Below, piece after piece: positions 33,006 through 44,125 of a stretch of 64,000 nt of DNA. The notes below the pieces were generated by a model. It was given only the letters and a program-made list of their open reading frames with translations. It was not told the origin of the DNA and did not search any database. The stretch's first letter is position 1; the number at the start of each line of letters is the position of its first letter. The DNA is from Lepas anatifera (taxonomy: Eukaryota; Arthropoda; Thecostraca; Lepadidae), in contig JAOTON010002266.1 of NCBI GenBank assembly GCA_034440635.1, positions 744,001 to 808,000 on the forward strand, written 5' to 3'. A program made the translations under genes and the position numbers.

Positions 33006-34338
33006 CGTAATATTATAAAACCAGTGCTAATTTAATGATGATAGAGTTGTGTTCAATGCCATTTATTTGTAAATTATACTTTCTGTCAAAATATTCACTA
33101 CACACAAAATATAAACTATTACCTTTCATCAAATCTCGAAAAACAGCATACCTTTGCGTCTCCAATGTTCTTTTAGTGTGTATTTGTAATTCAACACGTC
33201 ATTGCATCAAACTATTTCGTTAATGTAGTCTTTTAGGCTTTTCTTATCGGACTTTGTAAATCTTGCCCAGCCTTTAACTATCTGAGTTTGTGATGGGACC
33301 TCCTTTTTCAAGGAGGAGCCTACACGACAAACAAATGTTTATATTGGGAGCAGAGGCTGCCCCGGCGATGTTAAATACAGCTTGCTTTCTATGAGGCGGG
33401 TCAATTCGAGCCATCATACAGGTGGATGGGTTTGGCCTCCGCGTGGGCGGCCGAATTTTGCTGCTCTCCTCCCCCATCGGGTTTTATTGGATATTCTCCC
33501 CAGCAAATTTTTCTCCCGGCGAGGGAGTTTTATAAACCTTTGTGCGGTCCTCCTTATGGAAACCCATTGATCCTTATTACTACCCGCGTATCTTTGGTCT
33601 AGACTAAAGTACGCAAATAACCGGATTTGTTGTGTGTCATCACCTTGTGTCTAATTAAAACATAAGTCCCACTTTTCGACCCTCTACCCCACCATCCAAT
33701 GTTGCCCAACTGATCAGAAAATCCCGCGCTGGGTAAATCCAAACGGGAAAAACATACCTGCACAGTGCACAGGTAACACAATCAGCCCCCCTTTGTTTTG
33801 AAAAATTAATTCTCCAAGGGATTTGAGCGCTCACCACTAGTCAGTCAATTTTGCCCCCTCCCTCCCGATAAGCGCAATGTATCATGTGCGATGAGATCGT
33901 TGGTTGGGTTCTAAGCTGTCCACCTGCTCAGCAAAGGTGGTTATTGAGCTCGATTGATTCCTTCCGTCGAGTGCCCTGGCCCCTCCTGCGCCTCGCGCCT
34001 TATGGAGTATGGGCAGACTATCCGATCGCCTCCTAGCACACATCTCATCCGACCTCGGGTTCTCTTCTAGGTGCCGCTCCCGGCCTTACCCCAATATTTA
34101 ACTAGTCAGGGCACTCGCTTCTGGAATCAAATCAACTACGTTTGCTGGGCGTGGGCGTCCCGGAACCCAACCTACGTCTCGGCTGATCGAGAGGTAAGCA
34201 TCCAATGCTGGGAAGACACCATTCGGCATCTCCCTACAACGACCCACTCGCCATTGCCCACAGACATGCTGTACACAAGGGTACGGCTCACAGAACGGCT
34301 TCCTCATTCCTGCTTCCGATACCCTATTGTTGTGTTCA
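33006..34338. other. Non-coding stretch, nothing recognised
   Basis: No gene or RNA is seen. The segment 33290-33560 is more G+C-rich but has no family motif. Confidence 0.4.
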
Positions 34339-34339
34339 G

Positions 34340-34806
34340 TCACATTTGAGATCAGATTTTCGCAGTCACATTCGAGATCAGATTTTCGCAGTCACATTCG
34401 AGGTCAGATTTTCGCAGTCACATTCGAGATCAGATTTTCGCAGTCACATTCGAGATCAGATTTTCGCAGTCACATTCGAGATCAGATTTTCGCAGTCACA
34501 TTCGAGATAAGATTTTCGCAGTCACATTCGAGATAAGATTTTCGCAGTCACATTCGAGATCAGATTTTCGCAGTCACATTCGAGATCAGATTTTCGCAGT
34601 CACATTCGAGATCAGATTTTCGCAGTCACATTCGAGATCAGATTTTCGCAGTCACATTCGAGATCAGATTTTCGCAGTCACATTCGAGATCAGGTTTTCG
34701 CAGTCACATTCGAGATCACATTTTCGCAGTCACATTCGAGATCAGATTTTCGCAGTCACATTCGAGATCAGATTTTCGCAGTCACATTCGAGATCATATT
34801 TTCGCG
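34340..34806. repeat. 26-bp minisatellite, about 18 copies
   Basis: The unit CAGATTTTCGCAGTCACATT plus CGAGAT is repeated with very few differences (AGATAAG twice, AGGTCAG, AGATCACA, AGATCATA). The high uniformity implies recent expansion or active homogenisation. Units are contiguous, with no spacers. Open frames across it are repeat artefacts. Confidence 0.97.
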
Positions 34807-35021
34807 TCATTTTGGTCTAATTTATCCCCACCTGCGGCAGACTCGGTCAGGGTTTTTTCGCCAAAGGGGCTCAAACTGTGGAAGTTACCATCCTGCCAGG
34901 ATACGTCGAACAAACTCACATTTTTAAGACTATCCGGCCACCGAGTTCACGTCTACTCCTTCGTACCACCTTCATGTACCGGCACCACCACACACATTCC
35001 GGGGTAGGGGCTTATATCTTA
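34807..35021. other. Short non-coding spacer
   Basis: Nothing recognised. Confidence 0.3.
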
Positions 35022-35034
35022 CGTTTTTAAAATG

Positions 35035-35218
35035 ATAATAATAATTGTTGGGGTAAACGACGCACCAACTGCCAGGGCCATACGGCGTCGCCAACTCTCA
35101 CTCTGTTGGAAGGGATTTTGGGGATCAGATCGACTTATTCAGAGGCTCCGCCGGGACTTGACCCCGGGACCGGTGGCTTAGAAGACAAGGGTGCTATCCA
35201 CTAAGCCACCTCATCCCC
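35035..35218 (-). mobile_element. tRNA-derived SINE with target duplication
   Basis: On the minus strand the head (35218 downward) resembles tRNA-Arg: TTAGTGGATAGC as A box, an anticodon-loop-like CTTCTAA (TCT) and GGGGTCAAGTCCC as a B-box variant. A non-tRNA body with GGCGTCGTTT or similar follows, then CCCCAACAATTATTATTATC as the repeat-rich tail. GTTTTTAAAATG (35023-35034) and GTTTTTAAATG (35219-35229) flank it as a target duplication. The whole is about 185 bp, a usual SINE size. RNA polymerase III would transcribe it and a LINE would move it. Confidence 0.75.
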
Positions 35219-35229
35219 GTTTTTAAATG

Positions 35230-36610
35230 GTTTTTTAACGCAAGCAAAATACTCAGTCACACTTCTGCACCAATTTATAAATCCTTACTTGAGTTTGCTT
35301 AGTGGGAAATGCCTCCCTGACTCCCAGCAAGACGTAAAACCAAAATTAAACATTTCGTTAATATTAGGACGTTAGCTTGCCCCAGGGGCGCAGAATACTA
35401 ACAAAAAAGGGACACATCGAACTCCGTTCCTAATGGTTGCCTGGGTAGGGAATCAGACGTCAGGTACAGTTTCATGCACATTGCACAGTATACCTTACCG
35501 GCTTCGTGCAGGTCTGTCCCTGCAAATTAGCGCCGGCGCGGCGGCGCCCACGGTCAGAGGGCGTCAGAAGCGCCCGCTGCGTCAGGGCCGCGGCCGACGA
35601 GGCAGCAGCGCGCACCCATAGCTGCTCGCCTCTTCTGCTTCCCTTGCATGTGCCTTTGTACCCTGGACGCGATGTAACCCCTCCCCTTTTATGTTGACCG
35701 TGTTTCGCAAGTGTGTCGTCGTGTTCGGCCTCGTGCGGCCAGTCAGTGGAATTTGGAACGGACTTGGGTGCCACGCGACCCCAAGCCGTGCTCTAAGCTG
35801 GCAGACGTGCCGAGGGTGAAAAATGTTTCCATGACTTTTTGGCGTGATTATTCTGCTTTTAATGTGTTAGGGCCAGTTAGGAATAATATTGTCTGCCAAA
35901 CAAGGAAATAAAAAACCAACGGAACATATTGCGCGTTAAGTGAACTAAAGATTCTTAGTGGCCCCGCGAGTGGATTTTGTGATCTCCGATCGCTTTATTC
36001 TCTGCCGTACAACTATTCTTTACCCGTCAACAAATCTCCGGATCGCGCAGCTGGTCTCACTCCCACGTTGCCACTGAACTATTGTTTTACTTTACTCAAA
36101 CCAAGAGGTAGCACCCGCTAATTCCGGGCCCTCTCACTGAAGGAACTAAACTATACTTTCATGCGATCGACCAGCCCGGATACGGGATTCCGTCTTTAGG
36201 TGAAGAATCGGTCCCCTGGGTAGTGAAAGCTTGAAATGCATTTTTCTATTTATTTGTCGCCGGCGAAACAATCCGTGAAATTGGACCTTTCTACGTCCCC
36301 TAAATTACACCTAAAGGCCGTGGGCTCTCCCTTTCGACGAAAAAATCATACACAACTACCGCCACCTCCCTGCCTTCAAAAATGGAACCGATCATCATAT
36401 CGCTAGGCCCCTGATGCGTGCTCTTCCCGCCCGACATTCTACGTATGATTTTCTGAGCATGCCGCACGCGCACACGCCCACTAACACACACATACACACA
36501 AACACAACGTACACACACAAACCACAACAGTTAATCGGGCTGCATTTTCAAAATAGGCGCCTGTCAGCCGGGGGGGACAAGGAGTTCGGCCTTTTGGACA
36601 TTTTTGAGGT
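35230..36610. other. Non-coding stretch; imperfect CA-rich patch
   Basis: An imperfect (CA)n patch lies at 36468-36527. A GC-rich segment at 35530-35640 yields overlapping frames without motifs. No gene is supported. Confidence 0.4.
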
Positions 36611-36611
36611 C

Positions 36612-36647
36612 GGGGAGGATGCCCTGGCAGTTGGCAGCATCCTCCCC
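36612..36647. repeat. Perfect 11-bp-stem hairpin
   Basis: GGGGAGGATGC (36612-36622) pairs perfectly with GCATCCTCCCC (36637-36647) across a 14-nt loop. The loop sequence CCTGGCAGTTGG and the stem GGAGGATGC recur directly after (36650-36672), giving a partial duplication. Confidence 0.7.
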
Positions 36648-36672
36648 ACGCCCTGGCAGTTGGGAGGATGCT

Positions 36673-37516
36673 GTCAGTGAAGGGTGTCCGGTACTCACAT
36701 TGCTGGGTCTCGTCAGTCAGCTCCTTTCTTTTTCGTCCCACCTTCAGCCTCCTTCTTCAGTGTGGTCCTCTTCTCTTCCTTGGTTTAGTTCTGCCACTCT
36801 TCCCAGCCCGTTCACGACTCCCTCCCTTCCCTCGCCCTTTCACCTCGCGCGGTTCTGGGCCCTCCCTCATCCGATCACGTGCAAATTGTTATCTTCTTCT
36901 TCCAATGGTTTCTTCTCGTTAATTTTTCCTGGTCCGTCCATTTGTCTTCGTAGTATTTGACCCCGCTTTTATGTTACGTGGAATTTTGTTTATTCAATCG
37001 TTCTTCTCGTTATACTTGTCTGGCTTGCTTATTCTTTCTTTTTGGTTCCAAAGCAGACTTGCTCCGCCTCCTGCTTCCGCCGGTGGAGCGCCCCGGGGCA
37101 GGTCTTCTCACCCAGAGCGCTTCCCCGTGGGAAGACCGGGAGCAGGTGGGAGATAGCCGCTTGGAAATTTATTTGTTTGAGCCGAATGGGTGATTTAACA
37201 TCGCTGGAATGGGAGCTGAGTTTTCTGGTCTGTTGGTAATGGAGCATATGGCCTTTGCTGATGGGGTTCAACGGCGTCGTTTCCCTTTCCCCGGGAGGAA
37301 ACTGAGACACAGCTTGTTGTTCCCCTTCTCCATGTCGGGCGACGAGCCGTCCGGCCCGGCGGGCGTGCGCCTTGGGCGCTACCGCGCTACAGCAGCGCTG
37401 TGGACGCGGCGCCGCCATGCAGGGCTTTGAAAAGGATCGGGATGCTTAACGTCGGATTCGGATCGCCCCTTTCGATCAGCCAGACGCCTATTTAAAAAAT
37501 GTAACCCGTTACAAGT
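36673..37516. other. Non-coding stretch, nothing recognised
   Basis: Several overlapping frames on both strands are present without any family motif. The minus-strand reading GRKRKELTDETQQ ends at a GTGAGT that could be a splice donor (about 36693), but I cannot link it to a family. Confidence 0.35.
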
Positions 37517-37659
37517 TCAGAAACAATTTCCTATTTGGGTTGCAAGCCGTTTTAACATAGAATGTCCATACCAGGTTAAATTTTCAAAGTCATTTCCCAA
37601 TGCTGTTTGCGCTAAGATACTACACTTCTTTTCGACATTCATATTATTTTGTATCCTTT
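37517..37659 (-). pseudogene. Tx1/L1-like LINE, downstream piece split off by the Gypsy element
   Basis: The minus-strand reading from 37659 to 37517 (IQNNMNVEKKCSILAQTALG, then a stop after GNCF) continues the LINE frame that breaks off at 44396 on the other side of the Gypsy element. Removing one copy of the CCTTT duplication leaves the frame open across the junction. The piece lies in the region after the reverse transcriptase. Confidence 0.7.
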
Positions 37660-37851
37660 TGTCATATCGGTGTATTGGCTTCCACACCACACCAGCCTCA
37701 AAACCAGAGTGCCCCGCTGCCCCGCGGCTGACTCGGCGTGACCCTCCGAATCCCGACAGAAGCCCTTTCACATATCTGTGCACCGGCTGCGGCCAGTCGG
37801 TGCACGTACGCGCGCACCCCGGCACAGGGGCCATGATCTGACGATACCACA
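37660..37851 (-). repeat. Gypsy LTR (3' LTR in element orientation)
   Basis: A 192-bp direct repeat of 44204-44395. On the element strand it begins TGTGGTATCG and ends ATATGACA. The purine-rich GAGGGGGTGAA just before it on the minus strand (about 37852-37866) is the expected polypurine tract. The flanking CCTTT (37655-37659) is repeated at 44396-44400. The two LTRs differ by a small number of substitutions, implying moderate age. Confidence 0.95.
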
Positions 37852-38024
37852 TTCACCCCCTCAACGTTCAGGCGGTTTGACTGTCCGCCCACTCCGGGTT
37901 ACGGTTCCTCGAGGACAAACCCCTGAATCATGTTCAGATGGCAGTAGTGAGACACCGGGACTAACACTAGATGGTAGCATTGTATCACCGCTATCTGCAT
38001 CATGTTCTACAATAACATCAGCTC

Positions 38025-38215
38025 CTAAGTCGTTACCCGCGCCTCCAGGTCCACAAGTGGCATTTGCTCACTGAGCGCTGCGTCGGCCTCGCGCCGGTCT
38101 GGGTCGGCGCCGTCGGCGCCCTTAGCGTCGCCGCCGTCGCATTGAGCCTCCGCTGTCGGCCTCCCGTTGGTCCGTGTCAGCGACACCGTCACGCCAGTCC
38201 GTAACCGCACCATCG
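38025..38215 (-). pseudogene. Gypsy polyprotein tail beyond the Transib-like insertion
   Basis: The minus-strand reading contains CDGGDAKGADGADPDR, similar to CDGGDATGWRNDGADPDR in the tail before the insertion (about 40160-40090). The tail thus has internal repeats rich in Gly, Asp and Arg. It ends at a stop at 38025, about 160 bp before the polypurine tract. Confidence 0.55.
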
Positions 38216-39143
38216 CACAGTGGGCCCGCGGACCCTCAAAAGCGCTTATTATTCGGATTTCGTAAGTTCAAAAATATTACTGTTTTATGGGTGTCATCAG
38301 CGCGAAATTGAATGTAGAACACGATAGCATTTTTATTTTTTCTAAACGACTACAAAACTCTGTGCGAGGTTATAAACAGTCTGAATACGAGGTTTCTACC
38401 GAAAGCGTTTCGGAGCGCACTTATCGCCTGGATTTTCTTATTTTTTTCACAAGTGTTTTTCAACGTTTCAAAGGCTTAGAAATTAGTTTTATGGCTTTTG
38501 TTCCTAGGAGCGGAGTGTTCCAAATATGTTAGTGCATGTTTTAACGTCATTTCGTGTATTGGTCACGTATGGTAAGCAAATTTACCAAGTAATGTTACTG
38601 ACGGAGATAGATTTGATCAAACTATATTTGAAATAGAGTTTTAAAAAATATATCACCTTTTGCCGCAGTGAAACTTAGTCCACAAAGTAGCTGAAGGTGT
38701 TTACTTTCATGCCTTATAAGTACTTTTTGCCCGATTTTGCCCGAATTCGTATTATGAGCATATTTGTTGTTCAATGCAATGCATGGGTGCGGTCATAGTA
38801 TTACACTATTACAAGCCAAATGGTAGAAATTGCTCATTTTTAAGGCAAGTGTCGGCAAGTTTTCCCTTTGGGATTCGTCTCGAGTCCCAGTTAACACAAT
38901 TCTGAGCTATTTCGTAGACTTGCAAGTTAAGCAACCTTTTCCAGGTCACATTGGGTCAAATGTTTTACATAGGAAATATGGGTATTGTCTAAACACCGCT
39001 CGGGGCTTAAGATATTGTGCAGATTGGCCTGGGTTTGCCACTCGCTTTACACTAAATGCATCAGATGATTACGTCACTTCGCACGAGAACTGATCACGAG
39101 AGCTCAAATTTGAGATGAGACGAAACATAAGACGGTCGTTTCC

Positions 39144-39878
39144 TTGAGTCAGAACATCGCAGCAGATTCACCGAGGGTATTAGAGCCTGTTGACCTTGAC
39201 CAGCCATCTACAAGCCGGGGTCCTTGTCGGCCTGTGGGTTTATGTGGAACACTTTCTGGTAGCTCCAAACGTCGTCGAACCTCCGCCTTCATGGCTGGTT
39301 ACTCCTCTGCAGAGCTTTTGAATGTCACACGCTCCAAAGTGCTAGGGCCTTTCTAGTTTTCTCAAAGACGTGGCCGTGACTCCCACAAGACCTACTAAGG
39401 TAAGAAAAAGCTAAGAAAACCAGCATATACCCCAATACGATACACAGACGAAGAAGCACTTGCTGTGTTCATTGAAGGGCAGTATTCGAAGCAAACCTGG
39501 CAGTTTACCAGAGAGTCGGCCAAGAGTCAGAATCAGGGGCGTAGCCAGGATTTCGTTCAGGGGGGGGCGGCGCCCCGAAAAGGGCCCTGCGATAGAGCCA
39601 AAAGGGCCCTGATGGGTAAAAAGGGTTCTGCTTGTTACAGAATAGAGTGCTGAAGAGGGCTTAAGAGGGCCCTGTCTGGTATGAAATTTCATATTTGACC
39701 ACAGAGCATAGTGCGGGCGAGCCGCGCTTCGCGCGCCCCGTGTCCTCAAGAGGGGGTGGCTGTCCCTGCCCCCCCCTTGGCTACACCCTTGGTCAGAATG
39801 TCAGAATGCCGACGTATGTCCTCCATACGACATCCCGAAGGCAAAGGAAAATTGTTATCCGGAGGGGTATATTACTAT
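39144..39878 (+). pseudogene. Transib-like transposase, N-terminal remnant
   Basis: The frame at 39144-39356 (ending after SSAELLNVTRSKVLG) may be the N terminus. After stops and probably a frameshift, coding similarity resumes at about 39428 with YTDEEALAVFIEGQYSKQT and FTRESAKSQN. It is interrupted by the nested MITE (39534-39791) and continues with PYDIPKAKENCYP at about 39817-39860. The pattern EAL...K..Y...R..SK..N...PPY..I..AK..CYP is, from memory of the family, the conserved N-terminal block of Transib transposases. The DDE catalytic core that should follow is deleted. Confidence 0.65.
39534..39791. mobile_element. hAT-like MITE nested inside the Transib-like element
   Basis: A 258-bp element starts CAGGGGCGTAGCCAGG and ends with the inverse of CAAGGGTGTAGCCAAGG. 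A perfect 8-bp duplication GTCAGAAT flanks it (39526-39533 and 39792-39799). It encodes nothing. It disrupts the transposase remnant of its host element, so it is the youngest layer of the nest. Confidence 0.9.
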
Positions 39879-40064
39879 GTATATTTTCCTGGTAATATTA
39901 TGCCAATAGCTGGGCATGGGATGCAGATACAGCAGTAACAACCTCGAAAACTGCTCGGGGGCATCTAAAAACCCTAGATATGAAATATTGCTGATGTAGC
40001 CCCAATAGTTCGACGGTAATTAATTCTAAGCGCTTTTGAGCGCCCGCCGGCCCACTGTGCATCG

Positions 40065-40615
40065 TCGCGCCGACTCGTGCCGCCACCGGCCTCCAGCCGG
40101 TCTGGGTCGGCACCGTCGTTGCGCCAGCCCGTAGCGTCGCCGCCGTCGCATCGAGCTGCGTCGCCGCCGGTCTCCCGCCAGTCTGCGCCGGCGCTGTCGC
40201 GCTGGACCGCAGTGGCGCTGCTTTCGCGCCGACCCGTGTTGCCACCGGCCTCCGGCAGGTCTGTAATGACGCCATCCAGCCCGTCACGTGGGTAAGCCGT
40301 GGCGAGATCAGCATCGGGACGCACACAGGCAGGCCGTAGAGATTCACCACCGCCGGACCAGCTCGGCACCGCAGCAGGGAATATCTGAGAGGCGCAGTTA
40401 TTCTCGTTAGGTACGCTTCGCGTCAGTCTTTCAGCATGGACTCTACTCCCGTCAGACAATACAAAGCTTGCTGCTCCAGTGGTCTTAACAATTTTCTCTG
40501 GGCGTGAAAATCGAGGCCTTCCTTTACTCTGCGGCTGTGCAAATCTCTTTCTCACCCACTCTCCCGTTTGAAAGTGTTGATCTTTTACTCTGTGAGCACG
40601 GTCATAGTCTTCCAT
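40065..40615 (-). pseudogene. Gypsy integrase C-terminal domain and tail
   Basis: The minus-strand frame continues from integrase after an in-frame TAG at 40619-40621. FQTGEWVRKR, RFSRPEKIVK and ASFVLSDGSRVHAERL mark the SH3-like C-terminal DNA-binding domain usual after the integrase core. A GC-rich, repetitive Gly/Asp/Arg tail runs into the Transib-like insertion at 40064. Confidence 0.75.
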
Positions 40616-40618
40616 GTA

Positions 40619-42053
40619 CTACTTCTGCTTACCTTCCACCCTGGTCAGCAGCTCTCCCTTACTTCCATGGGTCTGCTGGTACTGCTCCGCCGCGGCATGA
40701 AGTTTTGTCCGCATCGGGCGGCCATGAAGTAGCTCAGCGGGACTGCGTCCGGTGGTCGCGTGTACCGTGCAACGGTACTGCTGCAAAACATCTGCAGATA
40801 GGTGGTCCTGTCGGTTTTTTTCCAGGTCAGCTGCCTGGAGCGCCGATTTTATTACTTTGTTAGCACGCTCCACCTGTCCGGAAGCCTGTGGCTGGTACGG
40901 AGTCACCTTGATATGTTTAATACCAACATTCGTCATATATTCCTGGAAACGGTTGGAGGTAAACGGAGTTCCATTGTCAGACACGATTTCTTCCGCATAG
41001 CCTTCTCTTCTTGTCATTTTTTCCATGAATTGCATTACTACTTCCGAAGTTGGGTGCTGACAGAATCCTACCTCAATCCATTTGGAGTGGTAATTAACAG
41101 CTACAATGGCAAACCTTTGGCCGAGTTTCCCTCCCTCCATTGGGCCGATAAAATCCAGGCCCAGTTTTAACCAGGGCTGAGTGGGGAACGGCACGGGCTG
41201 CATTGGAGCCCGTCTCGGTGAAGTACTTTTATCTGACGCTGCGCACACAGCACACTGTTTCACCTGGTTCTCTGTATCCTGATCCATTCCCGGCCACCAA
41301 TACAAGTCCCCGAGTCTCTGTTTTGTTCTTACCATGCCTTGGTGCCCCTCATGAGCCAAATCTAACATGCCAGGCCTCAGAGCGGCAGGTACCAAAACTC
41401 GCCTGCCGCGTAGGACCACCTCACCAACTGCGGGGAGTTCTTCTCGGAAGCGGAAGAAGGGCTTCAGTACAGCTGGGCAGTGCTGAAACTTGTGCGGCCT
41501 CGGCTTCTGCACCTGCTCCCTCAGCTGGGCGAGTGTCTCGTCCTGCACTGATGCGTACGCCAATTCCTGTGGGGTCATACACGGTACATGCTCCATTACT
41601 GCCGCTACCGTCAGCAGCTCAGCTCTCTCGACAGCCTCCTCTTCTGCTGGCAGGCGGCTCATTGCATCTGCCGGGTTGTTCAATCCACGGATGTACACAA
41701 CATCAAAGTCATATTCCATGAGACGGGCCGCCCAGCGCGAAATCCGCATTCCAGCCCTGCCAGTGCCCTTTGACGTCATCAGTGTAACTAATGCCTGGTG
41801 GTCTGATCTCAGCTGAAAATGACGGCCCCACAGGTAGCGGTGCCACCGTTCAACCGCCCACACTATGGCCAGTGCTTCCTTCTCAGCAGAGTGTACCGGG
41901 GTTGTGCAGGATTCAGTGTACACGAAGCAAAGGCAACAACTCGTTCGCCTGTGGGATGAATCTGGGAAAGTAAGCCACCTAATCCCACGTCACTAGCGTC
42001 CGTTGTTACGATAGTGGGGAGATCCGGGTCAAACATAGCCAGGGCAGAGCTCC
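40619..42053 (-). pseudogene. Gypsy RNase H and integrase
   Basis: RNase H begins around 42050 in another frame, with a frame change before 41923, then EKEALAIVWAVERWHRYLWG and LRSDHQALVTLM. The integrase has the HHCC zinc module (HEGHQGMVRTKQRL...CAVC), the first catalytic Asp in LKLGLDFIGPMEGG, the second in EEIVSDNGTPFTS and the Glu in GQVERANKVIKSAL, so all three DDE residues are kept. The frame 41923-40619 is 434 codons without interruption. Integrase inserts the DNA copy into the genome. Confidence 0.92.
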
Positions 42054-42818
42054 CTAAGATTGCCCCCTGACATCATTGAAGGTCACATCCATCTCAGCTG
42101 TCCACTTGAAGGGTGGTGCATCCTTCCTGAGCGGCCGGCGCAAAACATCAACTCGGGTGCTATATCCCGGTACGAACTGGCTATAGAACCCATACATTCC
42201 GAGGGCCGTCTGCAACTCTTTGATGTTTACAGGAGTTTTCATATCCCGGAACCCCTGAACCCTCTCTTGACAAACCGACACGCTCAACCCACTAACGGTA
42301 AAACCCAGGAAGGTGACAGAGGGTTTACTTATCTTACATTTTTCCATGTTAAGCGTAACATTAAACTCACGGAGCCTGCCGAGAACCTTCTCTAGCCTCT
42401 GGTCGTGTTGTCTCTGATCTCTTCCGCTGATTATGACGTCATCTAAGAAAACCTGGGTTCCCGGGAGATCGCGCAGAATCCTCTCCATCACCTTCTGAAA
42501 GCAGGACGGCAGGCTGTGGAGCCCGAAGCAGCAGCGTGGGTAACGCCATATTTCCTCGTGCGTAACGAAACTGGTCAGATTTCTTGACTCCTCATGAAGA
42601 ACCAGCTGATGGAAAGCCTGGGACATATCGAGACAGGAAAATACCTTTTCGCCACATAGTGCATCCAACATCTCCTGCATGTGGGGCAAGGGGTGGCCAC
42701 TTGGTACCACGGCTTTGTTTACGGTCTTCAGGTCAACGCAGATTCTGAGCTTACCCGATCTACGACGTATCACCACCATAGGCGAGATCCAGGGTGAGCT
42801 ACCTTCGATTTTTTCCAT
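42054..42818 (-). pseudogene. Gypsy reverse transcriptase
   Basis: An uninterrupted 254-codon frame: SPWISPMVVIRRRSGKLRIC and VDLKTVNKAV (motif 1), FSCLDMSQAFHQL with the first catalytic Asp, the SLPSCFQKVMERIL block, VFLDDVIISG with the catalytic Asp pair, and FLGFTVS. FLDD in place of YLDD is common in some Gypsy lineages. The frame differs from protease upstream and RNase H downstream, so a single-base indel is present at each junction. Confidence 0.93.
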
Positions 42819-42838
42819 GATACCTTGTCTCTCCAGAA

Positions 42839-43423
42839 TTATAGAAGATGTTGTACCTCCTGCCTGAGCGCATATGGTAGGAGTCTGAGTCTCTGCTGCA
42901 CTGGTGGGACGTCCGACCTCACCTTCACGCGGTGCACGAAGGCTTTGATGGCTGGCAGGTTTTCATCCCTCTTCTGCCTGTCAACTGCGTACACTGACAC
43001 TCCGTTATGCACGGATAGTTGCAGGCTCTTCATGAGGTTCCGTCCGAGAAGCGGGGTTGCAGCATCAACACACATCCCATTTCCAGATCTCACGGGTATC
43101 TGCATGATGCCGCGAACTGTTAATGCCTGACCCCCGTAAGCCTGCAGAACAGTTGAAGTTTTCTTCAATGGCACAAACCCAAACAAGCTCTCGTACATTT
43201 GTGAAGGCAGTATGGTTATCGCAGAGCCTGTATCGACCAACATTTCCAGCTCCTCCCCACCCATCTTCACAGTCGTCCATACCCCTCCGGAGTTGCCATC
43301 TGCAACAGCAGCCACTTCCACCACCTTAACTGGCTGCTTCGCCCGGCAACGTCTGCTGACGTGACCAAGCCTACCGCAACGTTCACACTTCTGTGTTCTG
43401 GCCTTACATACTTGATCCCTCAA
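42839..43423 (-). pseudogene. Gypsy protease region and second zinc knuckle
   Basis: The frame starts within the zinc-knuckle region (CERCGRLGHVSRRC, a standard CX2CX4HX4C knuckle). It carries the aspartic-protease motif MLVDTGSAITILP near 43240 and ends at a stop shortly before the reverse transcriptase. The first knuckle (CFACGKEGHFLRDQVC, with longer spacing before the last Cys) lies just upstream at about 43456-43400 in the same frame. Confidence 0.88.
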
Positions 43424-43489
43424 GAAATGTCCCTCTTTCCCACAAGCAAAACACCTGGCCTTTGATCTATCCGGACCAGTTTGGCTAGT

Positions 43490-44125
43490 TCAGTTAATAG
43501 CTGCCACTTCCAGTTCCTCATTCTGACGCGCGTTGCTTTGCCATCCATTGGCAGAGCTCACCTTATTTGATGCCACAGCATACGTCTCCTGAGCATCCTC
43601 TGCCACTTTGACCGTCCTCGCCAGCCTCTCCATGTTCAGATCCTGGATGCTGCACAGCTTCTCCCGTAGAGTCTCTGAGCTGCAACCTACTAGGAATTGT
43701 GTTACAGTCTGCTCATCTGCCAGCGTACCGAAGTTACACAAGATGGCAGCGGTTTTGAAATTCTGTAAGTAAACTGATGGCGTCTCGTCGCAGAGCTGCG
43801 ATCTCTTGTGAAACTTAATCCTTTCGGAATGCACGTCCATTGTTTTTCCGAACAACCCCGCTAGCTGGGCAACAGTTTCAGGCAGTGACAGACGCTCCCT
43901 TAGTTTAACCACAGGCCCGGCCGCATCAGGCACGCTAGCTTTATAGACGCGCCGGGCTTCCGCTCCAATAAACCTCAGCAGCAGAGCTGTTTTCCTACTA
44001 TCGGTCCAGTCATCCCAGCCAATTGAAACACCGTACAACTCAAAGTCCTCGATCCATAAATCCCACAGAACAGCTGGCGTTAGCGAAGCGTTGAGAAACA
44101 TACCTGGCGCTTGTTGTCCTTCCAT
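43490..44125 (-). pseudogene. Gypsy gag (capsid) region
   Basis: A 211-codon frame from the first ATG after the 5' LTR (MEGQQAPGMF) to an in-frame TGA at 43490-43492. LRFIGAEARRVYK, GKTMDVHSERIKFHKRSQ, VYLQNFKTAA and FLVGCSSETLREKL are typical of Gypsy gag helical segments. The zinc knuckles continue in the same frame beyond the stop. It could be a programmed readthrough site, but with the other breaks it is more likely a mutation. Gag would form the particle that packages the RNA. Confidence 0.88.

Larger units (their letters stand above)
38216..40059 (+). mobile_element. Transib-like DNA transposon, internally deleted, inside Gypsy
   Basis: The 33-bp terminal inverted repeats at 38216-38248 and 40027-40059 match at 30 of 33 positions. 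They begin CACAGTGGGCC and end CTCAAAAGCGCTTA. The 5-bp duplication CATCG flanks them (38211-38215 and 40060-40064). CACWRTG termini with 5-bp duplications are the hallmark of Transib, the superfamily related to RAG1; CACAGTG is also the recombination-signal heptamer. The 1,844 bp include a 258-bp nested MITE. The remaining 1.6 kb is about half the usual autonomous length and keeps only the start of the transposase, so it would need a transposase in trans. Confidence 0.85.

Noticed and set aside
34340..34806. Possible CRISPR-like array or coding repeat
   Set aside because: It is a plain 26-bp minisatellite without spacers; open frames across it are repeat artefacts.
36481..36741. Possible short exon GRKRKELTDETQQ followed by a GTGAGT donor
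   Set aside because: One short stretch and one splice-like motif are not enough; no family match and no partner exon.
40077..41816. Plus-strand open frames across the Gypsy integrase and RNase H
   Set aside because: They are antisense shadows of the minus-strand polyprotein.
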